This document shows, piece after piece, positions 36,806-45,924 of a stretch of 64,000 nt of DNA. The translations under genes were made by a program, and so were the position numbers. The stretch lies in contig CACOAO010000010.1 in assembly GCA_902625215.1 (NCBI GenBank), positions 1 through 64,000 on the forward strand. The letters run 5' to 3'. Each line of letters begins with the position of its first letter. Position 1 is the stretch's first letter. The notes beneath the pieces were generated by a model. It saw only the letters and a program-made list of their open reading frames with translations, was not told the DNA's origin and did not search any database. Source of the DNA: an uncultured SAR116 cluster alpha proteobacterium. Lineage in GTDB: Bacteria; Pseudomonadota; Alphaproteobacteria; Puniceispirillales; Marisalimonadaceae.

Positions 36806-39478
36806 CTAAATTTTATGTTTAATGTAATCTTTTAGCTTATTAATAACTTGCATAATGTTTTTGGAGTCTGATCCTCCAGATTGAGCCATATCCGGCCTTC
36901 CACCTCCGCCTTTACCTCCTAGAATCACAGAAACTTCTTTTACCATTTCTACTGCACTAATTTTAGAGGTAAGTCTTTTTTCTACAGCAATTACAACAGA
37001 AGCTTTATTGTCAATTTTACTAATTAAACACACGATATTTGAATTATTATTTTTAATAAAATTTTCAGCATTGGGTTTTAGCTCTTTAACTTTTAAATCA
37101 TCATAAATTTTATATTCAAATACTATTCCATTTATTGTTTCTTTAGTTGAATTATTATCGTTTCTTATAAGGGATTTATTTTTAAGAAGTTTTAACTCTT
37201 TATTGATTTTTTGATTTTCTGTTAATAATTGCTCAATTTTTTTAATTACCTGAGCACTATTTGTCTTTATATACGAAGAAATATATTTAATTTTATCGAT
37301 TTCGTTATTGTAATAATTTATTGCAGCCATGTTTGTAACAGCTTCAATTCTACGAACACCAGATGAAACACCTGTTTCTGACAATATTTTAAAGGTTGAA
37401 ATTTCAGAGGTATTTTTTACATGCGTCCCACCACATAATTCTACTGACCAAGCCTCTCTTTTAGATTCTATACTTTTTCCAATTGATACTACTCTAACTT
37501 CATCTCCATATTTTTCTCCAAATAGAGCAATTGCGCCTTTTTCTATAGCTTTGCCAGGAGACATAACTCTAGTAACAACTTTGTCGTTGCAAAATATTCT
37601 GTGATTTACTTCATCTTCAATTTCTCTAATTAATTCATGAGAAATTGGTTTTTGATGGCTAAAATCAAATCTTAATTTTTCATTTGTAACCAATGAACCT
37701 TTCTGAGCGACATGTAAACCTAATTTTTGCCTTAATGCTTCATGAAGAAGATGTGTTGCTGAATGATGTGAACATATTTGTTTTCTGAAATCTAAATCTA
37801 TTTTTTGTTTAATTATATCACCAATCACTATTTCGCCTGATGCGATTTTTATAGTTGAAACAAATATAATTTTACCATTTCCGATAGTTAATTTTTTAGA
37901 ACTTAAAACATTAGCCTTAAAATCTTTACCTATAATAAAACCTTTATCAGATATCTGACCACCAGATTCAGCGTAGAAGATTGTCTCATTGCATATTATA
38001 TCAACTTGTTCATTATCTGAAACACTATCTAAAATTTTATTATTTTTTAAAATTAAATCTATTTTAGTTTCTAGAGTAAACTCCTCATACCCTCTAAAGT
38101 TAGTAGAAGGTAAATCTAATAATAATTTTAAAATATCTTGATTATAAGCATCATCACCTGAACCTGCCCAAGCTTGTCTAGCCTTAACTTTTTGTTCATT
38201 CATAGATTTCTCAAAACCTTGATAATCAACATGCCATCCATATGTTTTTAGCACATCTTCTGTCAAATCTAACGGGAAACCATATGTATCATATAATTCA
38301 AAAGCCTTTTGGCCCGAAAGTATACCTGAAGAGACTTTCTTGTCTACTTCATTCATTAATAAGCTCATACCCCTATCAAGGGTATCTTTAAATTTAATTT
38401 CTTCATCCTTTATTGTGTTTTCTATAGTTAATCTTTGAGATATTAATTCTGGAAAAGCATCACCCATTTGTTCAATTAAATATTTAACTAATTTAAATAT
38501 CACTGGATCACTTGCGCCTAATAGATGAGTATGGCGCATTGCCCTTCTCATTATTCTTCTTAATACATATCCTCTTCCTTCATTACTAGGTAAAACTCCC
38601 TCGGCAATTAAAAAAGAGATTGATCTTAAATGATCAGCTACTACTCTATGAGAAACTATATTATCTTTCGATTTTTCAATACCTGTTATTAATGAAGAAG
38701 CCTCAACTAATTCTTTCATCATGTCCGTCTCATAATTATTATGAGTGTTTTGTAGAATAGCTGATATTCTTTCTAAACCCATTCCTGTGTCAATACTTGG
38801 CTTAGGTAAATTAATTCTTTCATTTTTAGAAATTTGTTCAAATTGCATGAACACTAAATTCCAAATTTCTATAAACCTGTCGCCATCTTCGTATTTAGAA
38901 CCAGGAGGTCCTCCTTTAATTAAAGGACCATGATCATAAAAAATTTCTGAACAGGGACCACAAGGACCAGTATCTCCCATACTCCAAAAGTTATCATTGG
39001 TATTAATTTTGATAATTTTATCTTTACTTAAGCCAGAAATTTTTTTCCAAAGATTTTCTGCCTCCTCATCATCGTGAAAAATTGTTACTAACAATTTTTC
39101 TTTTGGAAGTTCATATTCTTTTATCAATAATTCCCAAGCCTGATGTATAGCTTTTTCTTTGAAATAGTCACCAAATGAAAAATTACCTAACATTTCAAAA
39201 AAAGTATGGTGTCTTGCTGTTCTACCTACATTTTCAAGATCATTATGCTTTCCTCCAGCACGAAGACATTTTTGTGAGCTTACGGCCCTATCATAATTTC
39301 TTTTTTCTATACCAGTAAAAACATTTTTGAACTGAACCATCCCAGCATTTGTAAACAACAAAGTTGGATCATTATTAGGTACTAAATTGCTTGACGTTAC
39401 AACTTCATGATTATTTTTTTTAAAATAATTAATAAATTTAGAACGAATCGCATTTACTGAATTTTTTGTCTTACTCAT
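36806..39478 (-). CDS. alaS: Alanine-tRNA ligase
   Basis: An 890-residue class II synthetase with all parts. The catalytic core begins FINYFKKNNHEVV and includes SMGDTGPCGPCSEIFYD; the editing domain has HHSATHLLHEALR and the zinc site VELCGGTHVKN; then comes a coiled region, and the C-Ala domain with GGKGGGGRPDMAQSGG. Full length means it should edit Ser and Gly mischarging. It lies between recA and an aminotransferase gene; alaS beside recA is common in proteobacteria. The Shine-Dalgarno is weak. Confidence 0.97.
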   Translation of the reverse strand: MSKTKNSVNAIRSKFINYFKKNNHEVVTSSNLVPNNDPTLLFTNAGMVQFKNVFTGIEKRNYDRAVSSQKCLRAGGKHNDLENVGRTARHHTFFEMLGNFSFGDYFKEKAIHQAWELLIKEYELPKEKLLVTIFHDDEEAENLWKKISGLSKDKIIKINTNDNFWSMGDTGPCGPCSEIFYDHGPLIKGGPPGSKYEDGDRFIEIWNLVFMQFEQISKNERINLPKPSIDTGMGLERISAILQNTHNNYETDMMKELVEASSLITGIEKSKDNIVSHRVVADHLRSISFLIAEGVLPSNEGRGYVLRRIMRRAMRHTHLLGASDPVIFKLVKYLIEQMGDAFPELISQRLTIENTIKDEEIKFKDTLDRGMSLLMNEVDKKVSSGILSGQKAFELYDTYGFPLDLTEDVLKTYGWHVDYQGFEKSMNEQKVKARQAWAGSGDDAYNQDILKLLLDLPSTNFRGYEEFTLETKIDLILKNNKILDSVSDNEQVDIICNETIFYAESGGQISDKGFIIGKDFKANVLSSKKLTIGNGKIIFVSTIKIASGEIVIGDIIKQKIDLDFRKQICSHHSATHLLHEALRQKLGLHVAQKGSLVTNEKLRFDFSHQKPISHELIREIEDEVNHRIFCNDKVVTRVMSPGKAIEKGAIALFGEKYGDEVRVVSIGKSIESKREAWSVELCGGTHVKNTSEISTFKILSETGVSSGVRRIEAVTNMAAINYYNNEIDKIKYISSYIKTNSAQVIKKIEQLLTENQKINKELKLLKNKSLIRNDNNSTKETINGIVFEYKIYDDLKVKELKPNAENFIKNNNSNIVCLISKIDNKASVVIAVEKRLTSKISAVEMVKEVSVILGGKGGGGRPDMAQSGGSDSKNIMQVINKLKDYIKHKI

Positions 39479-39557
39479 TTGTTAAACTGTTTTATTATCA
39501 ACTCTTCTTGATAACACCAATTCAATAAAAAACAAATCTTCAATAAAATTATTTTTG

Positions 39558-40598
39558 CTATTCTGTAGTTTGTTGTTCAGGGTTCATTAAAATTTCTTCA
39601 ACTAATACTGTATTCCCTTTAATTTTATCTTCTATCTCAACTGCGATATCAGAATTTTCATTAAGAAATTTTTTAACATTTTCTCTTCCTTGACCTATCC
39701 TTTGCTCGTTATACGAAAACCATGATCCTGATTTTTCAATTATATCTGCGGACACGCCTAAATCAACAATTTCTCCATTTTTAGAAATACCTTCACCATA
39801 CATAATATCAAATTCAACTGTTCTAAATGGAGGAGCGACCTTGTTTTTTACAACTTTAACTCTTGTCTGGTTACCTATAATATCATCTTTATCCTTGATT
39901 GCACCTATTCTTCTAATATCTAACCTTACTGAAGCATAAAATTTAAGGGCGTTTCCACCAGAAGTTGTTTCTGGGTTACCAAACATAATACCAATTTTTT
40001 GTCTGATCTGATTAATGAATATTACTAAACAATTAGACTTGGATATTGATGATGTTAATTTTCTTAAAGCTTGACTCATTAATCTTGCCTGAAGACCCAT
40101 ATGGCTGTCACCCATATCTCCTTCTAATTCAGCTCTAGGAACTAAAGCTGCTACAGAGTCAACTACTAAAACAGAAATAGCACCAGATCTAACTAAAGTG
40201 TCCGCTATTTCTAATGCTTGTTCACCTGCATCAGGTTGTGAAATTAGTAGATTATCAATATTAACACCTAATTTTTTTGCATATACAGGATCAAGAGCAT
40301 GTTCTGCGTCTACAAACGCACAAGTTCCTCCTGTCTTTTGGGCTTCAGATACAACATGTAATGCCAGTGTTGTTTTACCTGAACTTTCTGGTCCATAAAT
40401 TTCTACAATTCTTCCTTTAGGAAGTCCGCCTATACCAAGGGCAATATCTAAGCCTAGTGATCCAGTTGATATCGCTTGCACATCTAAATTTTCACCAGAT
40501 GTACCTAACTTCATAACTGAGCCTTTACCAAAAGCTTTCTCTATCTGACTAATGGCAGACTCTAAAGCTATATTTCTATCCTTATCTTGATTTGACAT
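39558..40598 (-). CDS. recA: Recombinase A
   Basis: Strand-exchange ATPase and SOS coprotease. From MSNQDKDRN the protein is 346 residues; [13 protein letters not shown] is Walker A, VVDSVAAL Walker B, and [19 protein letters not shown] the DNA-binding L2 region. The frame stays open upstream to ATG at 40640, with another ATG at 40619 that has AAGGAG seven bases before it. I prefer 40598 because MSNxDKxRxIA matches the N-terminus of related RecA proteins and GAGG lies eight bases before it. The gene has a strong promoter with a LexA-type box. Confidence 0.97.
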   Translation of the reverse strand: MSNQDKDRNIALESAISQIEKAFGKGSVMKLGTSGENLDVQAISTGSLGLDIALGIGGLPKGRIVEIYGPESSGKTTLALHVVSEAQKTGGTCAFVDAEHALDPVYAKKLGVNIDNLLISQPDAGEQALEIADTLVRSGAISVLVVDSVAALVPRAELEGDMGDSHMGLQARLMSQALRKLTSSISKSNCLVIFINQIRQKIGIMFGNPETTSGGNALKFYASVRLDIRRIGAIKDKDDIIGNQTRVKVVKNKVAPPFRTVEFDIMYGEGISKNGEIVDLGVSADIIEKSGSWFSYNEQRIGQGRENVKKFLNENSDIAVEIEDKIKGNTVLVEEILMNPEQQTTE

Positions 40599-40676
40599 GT
40601 TAATAACCTCAGCACTCATTCCTAATCTCCTTACTGACATACGATGACCATTGTTTCAACTAATAATTATAAAATA

Positions 40677-40705
40677 AGAATATTCACTTTTTGTTCTTTT
40701 GTCAA
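40677..40705 (-). promoter_or_regulatory. recA promoter
   Basis: Minus strand: consensus -35 TTGACA (40700-40705), 17-base spacer, -10 TATTCT (40677-40682). The start of transcription would be near 40670, about 50-70 bases before the possible recA starts. Confidence 0.8.
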
Positions 40706-40725
40706 CAAATGTTCTACTTTTGTTC
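40682..40725 (-). promoter_or_regulatory. LexA (SOS) operator with second degenerate box
   Basis: A perfect alphaproteobacterial SOS box GTTC-N7-GTTC (40711-40725; GAAC-N7-GAAC toward recA) lies five bases upstream of the recA -35. A second copy with one mismatch, ATTC-N7-GTTC (40682-40696), covers the promoter spacer. Both point to LexA control of recA. Confidence 0.82.
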
Positions 40726-40750
40726 TTTTTTTTCTAATAAATTTACTTAA

Positions 40751-41245
40751 TTATTCGTCTTTGTGAATTTTTTCCATTTTTTCATGACGTTCTTGAGCGT
40801 CTACACTTAATGAAGCAATTGGCCTCGCTTTTAAACGGCCTAGACCTATAGGTTCACCAGTTTCTTCACAATATCCATAGGTCTTCAGATCTATTCTTCT
40901 TAATGCAGCATCTATTTTACTAATCAGCTTTCTTTCCCTATCTCTAGTTCTTAATTGAATAGATGCATCGGATTCCACTTGAGCCCTATCAGCAATGTCT
41001 GGTCTTTGTAAACCTTCAGCAGATAACGAACCTTTGGTATCTGTTGCCTCTTCCAGCAATTCTAATTTCCAACTTAATAATCTTTGTCTAAAAAATTCAA
41101 GTTGCTGGTCGTTCATGAACTCTTCTTGAACAGAAGGAACATAGTCTTCTGGTAGAATTATTCTATTGCCTAACAAACCACCTCGATCAGCACCATTACC
41201 AAAATCTTTTTCAAATGTTTTAACTATTTTTTTTGATGAGCTCAC
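40751..41245 (-). CDS. dksA: RNA polymerase-binding protein DksA, single-cysteine type
   Basis: A 164-residue secondary-channel factor that works with ppGpp. The coiled-coil tip carries RPDIADRAQVE, with the two Asp of the DxxDxA motif. The C-terminal finger, which in E. coli has four zinc Cys, reads YGYCEETGEPI and SLSVDAQERHE: one Cys remains and the others are Thr, Ser and Ala, a pattern known for alphaproteobacterial DksA. The start is GTG (41243-41245) with GAAGGA before. The length is slightly above E. coli DksA owing to an N-terminal extension. Confidence 0.92.
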   Translation of the reverse strand: MSSSKKIVKTFEKDFGNGADRGGLLGNRIILPEDYVPSVQEEFMNDQQLEFFRQRLLSWKLELLEEATDTKGSLSAEGLQRPDIADRAQVESDASIQLRTRDRERKLISKIDAALRRIDLKTYGYCEETGEPIGLGRLKARPIASLSVDAQERHEKMEKIHKDE

Positions 41246-41421
41246 TTTATAATTCCTTCGATTTAAATAATGTTTGTTATATAAAAACTATTTAAAAGTT
41301 CAAGTGTGAATATAATTTTTTTTTACTGATACAATGTACTGAAAAATATTACAAAATAAGTTGAAAATACATAATATAATATTATTTACATATCAATAAC
41401 TAAGTAATAAATGAAAAAAAC

Positions 41422-42642
41422 TTGAATTATTCAGATATTTTTAAATCTTCTATAAATAAATTAAAACTTGAGGGTAGATACAGGTATTTCAACGAAATTG
41501 AAAGAGTAGTTGGAAAACACCCCAAGGCGTCATGGATATTAGGTTCAAAAAAAAATGATATAACTGTATGGTGTTCAAATGATTATTTAGGAATGAGTCA
41601 AAATAAGATAGTTATGAGTTCAATGATAAACGCCGTTAAAAGTATGGGAACTGGTTCTGGGGGAACAAGGAACATTTCTGGAAACAGTAACGCAATAGTC
41701 AATTTAGAAAATGAATTAGCTGATTTTCATAAAAAACAAAAAGCTATTGTATTTTCGTCGGGCTATGTAGCAAATGAAGCTACTATTAGCACCCTACTTA
41801 GCCTCTTAAAAGATGTAGTGGTTTTTTCAGATGAGAAAAATCACGCATCAATAATTACTGGTATAAAAAAGTCAAATGCTTTGAAAGAAATCTTCAAACA
41901 TAATGATCTTAAGCATTTAAATAATTTAATAAAAAAATATCCTGAAAACCGGCCTAAAGTTATAGTATTTGAATCAATTTACTCAATGGATGGAGATATT
42001 GGTGATATTTACGGAATAACAAATATCGCAAAAAAATATAACGCTCTAACTTATTTGGATGAAGTTCATGCAGTTGGCATGTATGGAGCTAATGGATCAG
42101 GCATAGCAGAAAAGCTAGGATTACAAAATTCTGTAGATATAATACAAGGCACTCTTGGAAAAGCGTTTGGTACAATGGGTGGATATATTGCTTCTTCGAA
42201 TATAATCTGTGACGCCATTAGAAGCTATGCTAGTGGATATATTTTTACAACAGCAATACCTCCTGCCCTAGCCAAAGCCGCCAATACATCTATTCGTTAT
42301 CTAAAAAAATCAAATAAAGAAAGAATTTTACAACAACAGAATACAATTTTACTTAAGAAATATCTAAAAAATGAAAATATAAATTTTATTGATAACGAAA
42401 GTCACATTGTACCAATAATGGTTAATGACCCTATTAGATGTTTGGAAATTAGTAAAATATTACTAAATGAATTCAGACACTACATTCAACCAATCAATTT
42501 TCCTACCGTGCCTATTGGAACTGAAAGATTAAGAGTCACACCAGGGCCATTACATACAGAAGAAATGATAGCAGATCTAACTTTTGCTCTTAAGTATGCT
42601 TTTAAAAAAACTGAAAAAGTAAATTTTAAGAAACCTGCTTAA
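41422..42642 (+). CDS. hemA: 5-aminolevulinate synthase
   Basis: PLP enzyme that condenses glycine and succinyl-CoA, the first step of haem synthesis by the C4 route of alphaproteobacteria. It has 406 residues: [36 protein letters not shown] and [14 protein letters not shown] with the active Lys. The N-terminus [21 protein letters not shown] matches the family start, so TTG at 41422 is taken. There is no Shine-Dalgarno. An ATG at 41411 followed by seven A would run into this frame with a one-base slip (see findings). hemH follows. Confidence 0.96.
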   Translation: MNYSDIFKSSINKLKLEGRYRYFNEIERVVGKHPKASWILGSKKNDITVWCSNDYLGMSQNKIVMSSMINAVKSMGTGSGGTRNISGNSNAIVNLENELADFHKKQKAIVFSSGYVANEATISTLLSLLKDVVVFSDEKNHASIITGIKKSNALKEIFKHNDLKHLNNLIKKYPENRPKVIVFESIYSMDGDIGDIYGITNIAKKYNALTYLDEVHAVGMYGANGSGIAEKLGLQNSVDIIQGTLGKAFGTMGGYIASSNIICDAIRSYASGYIFTTAIPPALAKAANTSIRYLKKSNKERILQQQNTILLKKYLKNENINFIDNESHIVPIMVNDPIRCLEISKILLNEFRHYIQPINFPTVPIGTERLRVTPGPLHTEEMIADLTFALKYAFKKTEKVNFKKPA

Positions 42643-42779
42643 AACTTATTTAGTTAGCTTGAAATGAAATCAAAAATACACATATAATATCTAGCTATAA
42701 TGATAATTATCCACTCATTATATATTAAATAATTATTAACAAACTTATAAACAAACTTTAAATCATTAATAAATTAATC

Positions 42780-43898
42780 ATGAAACAACATTACATTCAT
42801 CCAAAAAGAAAAACAAAAGTTGTATTTGTTCAACTTGGATCACCTTCTGAACCAACAACCAAGGCGCTTAGAAAATATTTAAGAGAGTTTTTAGGAGATC
42901 CTAGAGTAATTGATCTTAATCCGTGGATATGGAAGATAATATTAAATTTTTTTGTATTACCCTTCCGACCGCAAAAATCTGCAAAACTTTACGCCAGAAT
43001 TTGGGATGGTAAGAGTTTTCCTTTAATAACAAATACAAGAGATTTTACTAAAAATGTAAGTAAAGAGCTTAAAAAAATTGATAAAAATGGGTACGTTGAG
43101 GTCAATCATGCCTTTTTATTATCACCTCCATATGTTAATGAAGTTTATGACAGTTGGGAGGAGGACTTAAAAAATGGAGTTGGAGCAACAAAACTCCTGG
43201 TTATACCTATGTTTCCTCAATATTCTGAAAGTACAATCGCTTCCGGGGTTGACGCTTTAGCTAAAGAATTATCAAAAAGAGTTAAGATACCAACTTTTGA
43301 AGTTATTACTAATTTCCATAGAACTCATGCATTTATTGATAATTCTGTTAAATTAGTTGACAAAAGATTAGATGAACTAAAAAAACTTGGAAAAAAAATT
43401 GATAGTTTAATTATCACATTTCACGGTATGCAGAAAAGGAGGATTGTGAATAAAGGTGATGATTACTATAGACACTGTTTTGAAACATTTTGTCTTATAA
43501 CTAATAAATTAAAAAATATTAATCCAGATCAATGTTTAATGAGTTTCCAAAGTCGATTTGGGTCTGAAGAATGGATAACGCCTTACACAGAAAATGTTGT
43601 TGAAGAATTGATTTCTAAAGGGAAAAAAGAAATTGCAATATATTCTCCAAGTTTTGTCGCTGATTGTCTCGAAACTACTGATGAACTTGGTCATGAATTA
43701 GTAAATGAGGCGAAAGAGTGGGGAGGTAATATTTATCCAATAGAATGTCTTAATACAAATAAAGAATGGTGTAAGGATTTTGCTAATTATACATTTATAC
43801 AAGCAGAAGGTTCTGCACAGGATAAAGAAGATATAGAATACGTAGTAGAAGAAAAATATTATCGTAATATGCCACAGCAAGTAATGAACAAGGTATAA
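42780..43898 (+). CDS. hemH: Ferrochelatase
   Basis: Inserts iron into protoporphyrin IX, the last step of protohaem synthesis; 372 residues. VVFVQLGSP opens the fold, ITFHGMQKRR has the catalytic His, KGDDYYRHCFET follows, then FQSRFGSEEWITPYT, and YSPSFVADCLETTDELG carries the conserved Glu. It lacks a signal peptide and is soluble or peripheral on the inner membrane. It sits 137 bases after hemA on the same strand; the gap may hold its own promoter. Having both ends of the haem pathway side by side is suggestive of shared control. Confidence 0.95.
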   Translation: MKQHYIHPKRKTKVVFVQLGSPSEPTTKALRKYLREFLGDPRVIDLNPWIWKIILNFFVLPFRPQKSAKLYARIWDGKSFPLITNTRDFTKNVSKELKKIDKNGYVEVNHAFLLSPPYVNEVYDSWEEDLKNGVGATKLLVIPMFPQYSESTIASGVDALAKELSKRVKIPTFEVITNFHRTHAFIDNSVKLVDKRLDELKKLGKKIDSLIITFHGMQKRRIVNKGDDYYRHCFETFCLITNKLKNINPDQCLMSFQSRFGSEEWITPYTENVVEELISKGKKEIAIYSPSFVADCLETTDELGHELVNEAKEWGGNIYPIECLNTNKEWCKDFANYTFIQAEGSAQDKEDIEYVVEEKYYRNMPQQVMNKV

Positions 43899-43970
43899 TT
43901 TTGAAATACCTTTTGTTAAATAGTATTTTAGGATATGTACTTATTTAAATTAATCATATTTAAAACAGTA

Positions 43971-43999
43971 TTTACAATTATAACCTTATGTCCTATAAA
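43971..43999 (+). promoter_or_regulatory. Sigma-70-type promoter of tRNA-Gly
   Basis: -35 TTTACA (43971-43976), 17-base spacer, -10 TATAAA (43994-43999), eleven bases before the tRNA start. Confidence 0.7.
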
Positions 44000-44010
44000 T
44001 TTTATTAGGT

Positions 44011-44084
44011 GCGGGTATTGTGTAGTGGTAAGACCTTAGCCTTCCAAGCTAATGACGCGAGTTCGATTCTCGCTACCCGCTCCA
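44011..44084 (+). tRNA. tRNA-Gly (TCC)
   Basis: 74 bases: acceptor GCGGGTA/TACCCGC, discriminator T, encoded CCA (44082-44084), anticodon stem TTAGC/GCTAA around CTTCCAA giving TCC, T-arm GAGTTCGATTCTC. Confidence 0.97.
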
Positions 44085-44085
44085 A

Positions 44086-44970
44086 CTAAACATATCTGGT
44101 TTTATTTATATTTTGTTGAAAAAAAAGTGTTAGAAAAACACTTAATATTATTATTAAACCTCCCAAAATAGTAATAATAGATGGATGCTTGTCATACCAC
44201 AAAAAATTCAAAATTATAGAAACTGGCGGAATTAAATAAAGAAATAACGAAGCTTTATTAGCTCCAAAAAAACCCACGGAATAAGTCCAAGTTAAGTATC
44301 CTAATGCAGTAGGAAACAAAGCCAACCATAAATAGGTTAATTTAATTTCATTTGAAGATTCCGAAATAAAATTATAGGTTTCTGGAAACCAAAATAGCAT
44401 AGGCATGGTTCCAAAAATGATGGTATAAGCTGTAGAAGTTACTGTACCATATATTAAAATTAAAGGCTTTACTAAATGAAAATATATTGCAGTTAAGATA
44501 GCTGCAAATAAAATCAAACTAGATCCACTACCAATGTTCAAGCCACCTTCTTGATCAAAGGATATTAAACTAACACCAAACATACAAAAAATTATTCCTA
44601 TCCAATGTATATATGAAACCTTTTGTTTCAAAATAAAAAAACCAATCAACGCAGTAAATAATGGATTACAATTGACGATAAAACTACTTGCTCCAGCTGA
44701 TACACTTACTTGTCCATAGTTTAAAAATAAATTATACAAAAAAATCCCAATAAAACCTGCAAAAAAATAACGTAATAGATGATTTAATTTTACCTTTTGT
44801 TTATAATTATTAATACACCAGATGACAGAAAGTAAAGCAGCTAAAGAAAATCTTCCAGAAGCCAAGATTAGGGGATTTGAAGTTTCTAAAAGGAATGACA
44901 TCGCTGGGAATGAAGATCCCCAGAAAAAAACAGTAGAAAATACGGCTAATATTGGAACTATTTTTTTCAT
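44086..44970 (-). CDS. EamA/DMT-superfamily transporter
   Basis: Inner-membrane permease of 294 residues with ten predicted helices in two EamA repeats (about 8-140 and 150-285). The first begins FSTVFFWGSSFPAMSFLL, with the family's WGSSF motif; the repeat boundary is near SLISFDQEGG. Members export amino acids and other metabolites or take up nucleobase-like solutes; the cargo cannot be read. It ends one base after the convergent tRNA-Gly and starts 22 bases after the binding-protein gene, with which it may be cotranscribed. Confidence 0.85.
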   Translation of the reverse strand: MKKIVPILAVFSTVFFWGSSFPAMSFLLETSNPLILASGRFSLAALLSVIWCINNYKQKVKLNHLLRYFFAGFIGIFLYNLFLNYGQVSVSAGASSFIVNCNPLFTALIGFFILKQKVSYIHWIGIIFCMFGVSLISFDQEGGLNIGSGSSLILFAAILTAIYFHLVKPLILIYGTVTSTAYTIIFGTMPMLFWFPETYNFISESSNEIKLTYLWLALFPTALGYLTWTYSVGFFGANKASLFLYLIPPVSIILNFLWYDKHPSIITILGGLIIILSVFLTLFFQQNINKTRYV

Positions 44971-44991
44971 TAATACAATATTAAGTTTTTT

Positions 44992-45717
44992 CTAGTTTTT
45001 AGGTAGGGATAATTTACCCAATACGTTGTATTTAGTTAAGAGGTTTTTAACAAAACCATTATCTATATGTTTTTTTACAAAACTATTAATGAAATTTTCA
45101 GCATCTAAATTTCCAGGCTTGATTCCAATAGACTGGTTTATAAAAGTGAATGGTTCATTTAATATAAAACAGTCAGTTGTTTTTTTTATATCATCAACTA
45201 ATTTAGGTCTTAATCCAGCTAACACTTCGTGTTTATCTTCTTGAAAAATGAAGAAAGACTCATCAATAGATTTCGCTCTTATTAAATCTGCATTTTTAAT
45301 ATTTTCCGTCAACCAAAGATCATATGCGCTCCTTTCGGCAACGGCTATTTTTATCCCTTTTTTATCAACATCTTGTAATGTTTTAATATTATGACCATTT
45401 CTAATCAAAAAAGTAGATTCAATAGTAGTGTAAGGCTTACTAAAAGTAATTGATCTGGCTCTTGCGGGTTCATTTGCAATATTTCCAATATCCCAAACAT
45501 CATCATTAATTGTGTCAGCTAGCTCACCAGGTCTATTAAAAGAAATTAATTTAATATCTACATTTAATTCTTTAGCAAGCGCCCTCGCCATGTCCGGAGA
45601 AACTCCTTGTGGGTCTCCATTACTCTCTTTACCAGTAACTAATAAAAAGTTACTTAAATTAATAGCAGCTCTAATATAACCTTTTGGAGCCAAATGTTTA
45701 ATTACATTTTTTATCAA
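44992..45717 (-). CDS. Family 3 solute-binding-like protein without signal peptide
   Basis: A 241-residue protein with the fold of amino-acid-binding proteins of ABC transporters (SBP_bac_3): KGYIRAAINLSNFLL, GVSPDMARALAKEL, DIGNIANEPARARSITFSKPY, GIKIAVAERSAYD. The N-terminus MIKNVIKHLAPKGYIR starts directly in the domain, and no export signal is seen even upstream, so it would stay in the cytosol. No ABC permease or ATPase gene is adjacent. The start is TTG with AGAAGAG before it. It may be a cytosolic sensor or enzyme-like relative (cyclohexadienyl-dehydratase-type). Confidence 0.78.
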   Translation of the reverse strand: MIKNVIKHLAPKGYIRAAINLSNFLLVTGKESNGDPQGVSPDMARALAKELNVDIKLISFNRPGELADTINDDVWDIGNIANEPARARSITFSKPYTTIESTFLIRNGHNIKTLQDVDKKGIKIAVAERSAYDLWLTENIKNADLIRAKSIDESFFIFQEDKHEVLAGLRPKLVDDIKKTTDCFILNEPFTFINQSIGIKPGNLDAENFINSFVKKHIDNGFVKNLLTKYNVLGKLSLPKN

Positions 45718-45861
45718 AAAAAACTCTTCTAATAACTATTTATATTTGGTTTATACACTTAAAAAATTCGATTTTAAACTGAAATATAATTAATTCACAT
45801 AACATAACGAAAGTAAAATGTTCAAAATTTAAGCAAATTTATTTTTACCAGAACATTTTTC

Positions 45862-45877
45862 ATACAATTTTTTGTAT
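45862..45877. repeat. Palindrome upstream of amtB
   Basis: ATACAA-TTTT-TTGTAT, perfect 6-bp arms, in the 177-base divergent gap between the binding-protein gene and amtB, about 50 bases before the amtB start. It could be an operator; no known site is matched. No sigma-54 promoter was seen. Confidence 0.45.
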
Positions 45878-45924
45878 TTTATCAAAACAATATTATGTTG
45901 TTTTGTATTAAATGGGGGGATTAT

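Noticed and set aside
45895-45924. ATG at 45895 as the amtB start
   Set aside because: It adds ten residues before a normal signal peptide and lacks a ribosome-binding site, while ATG at 45925 has GGGGGA just upstream.
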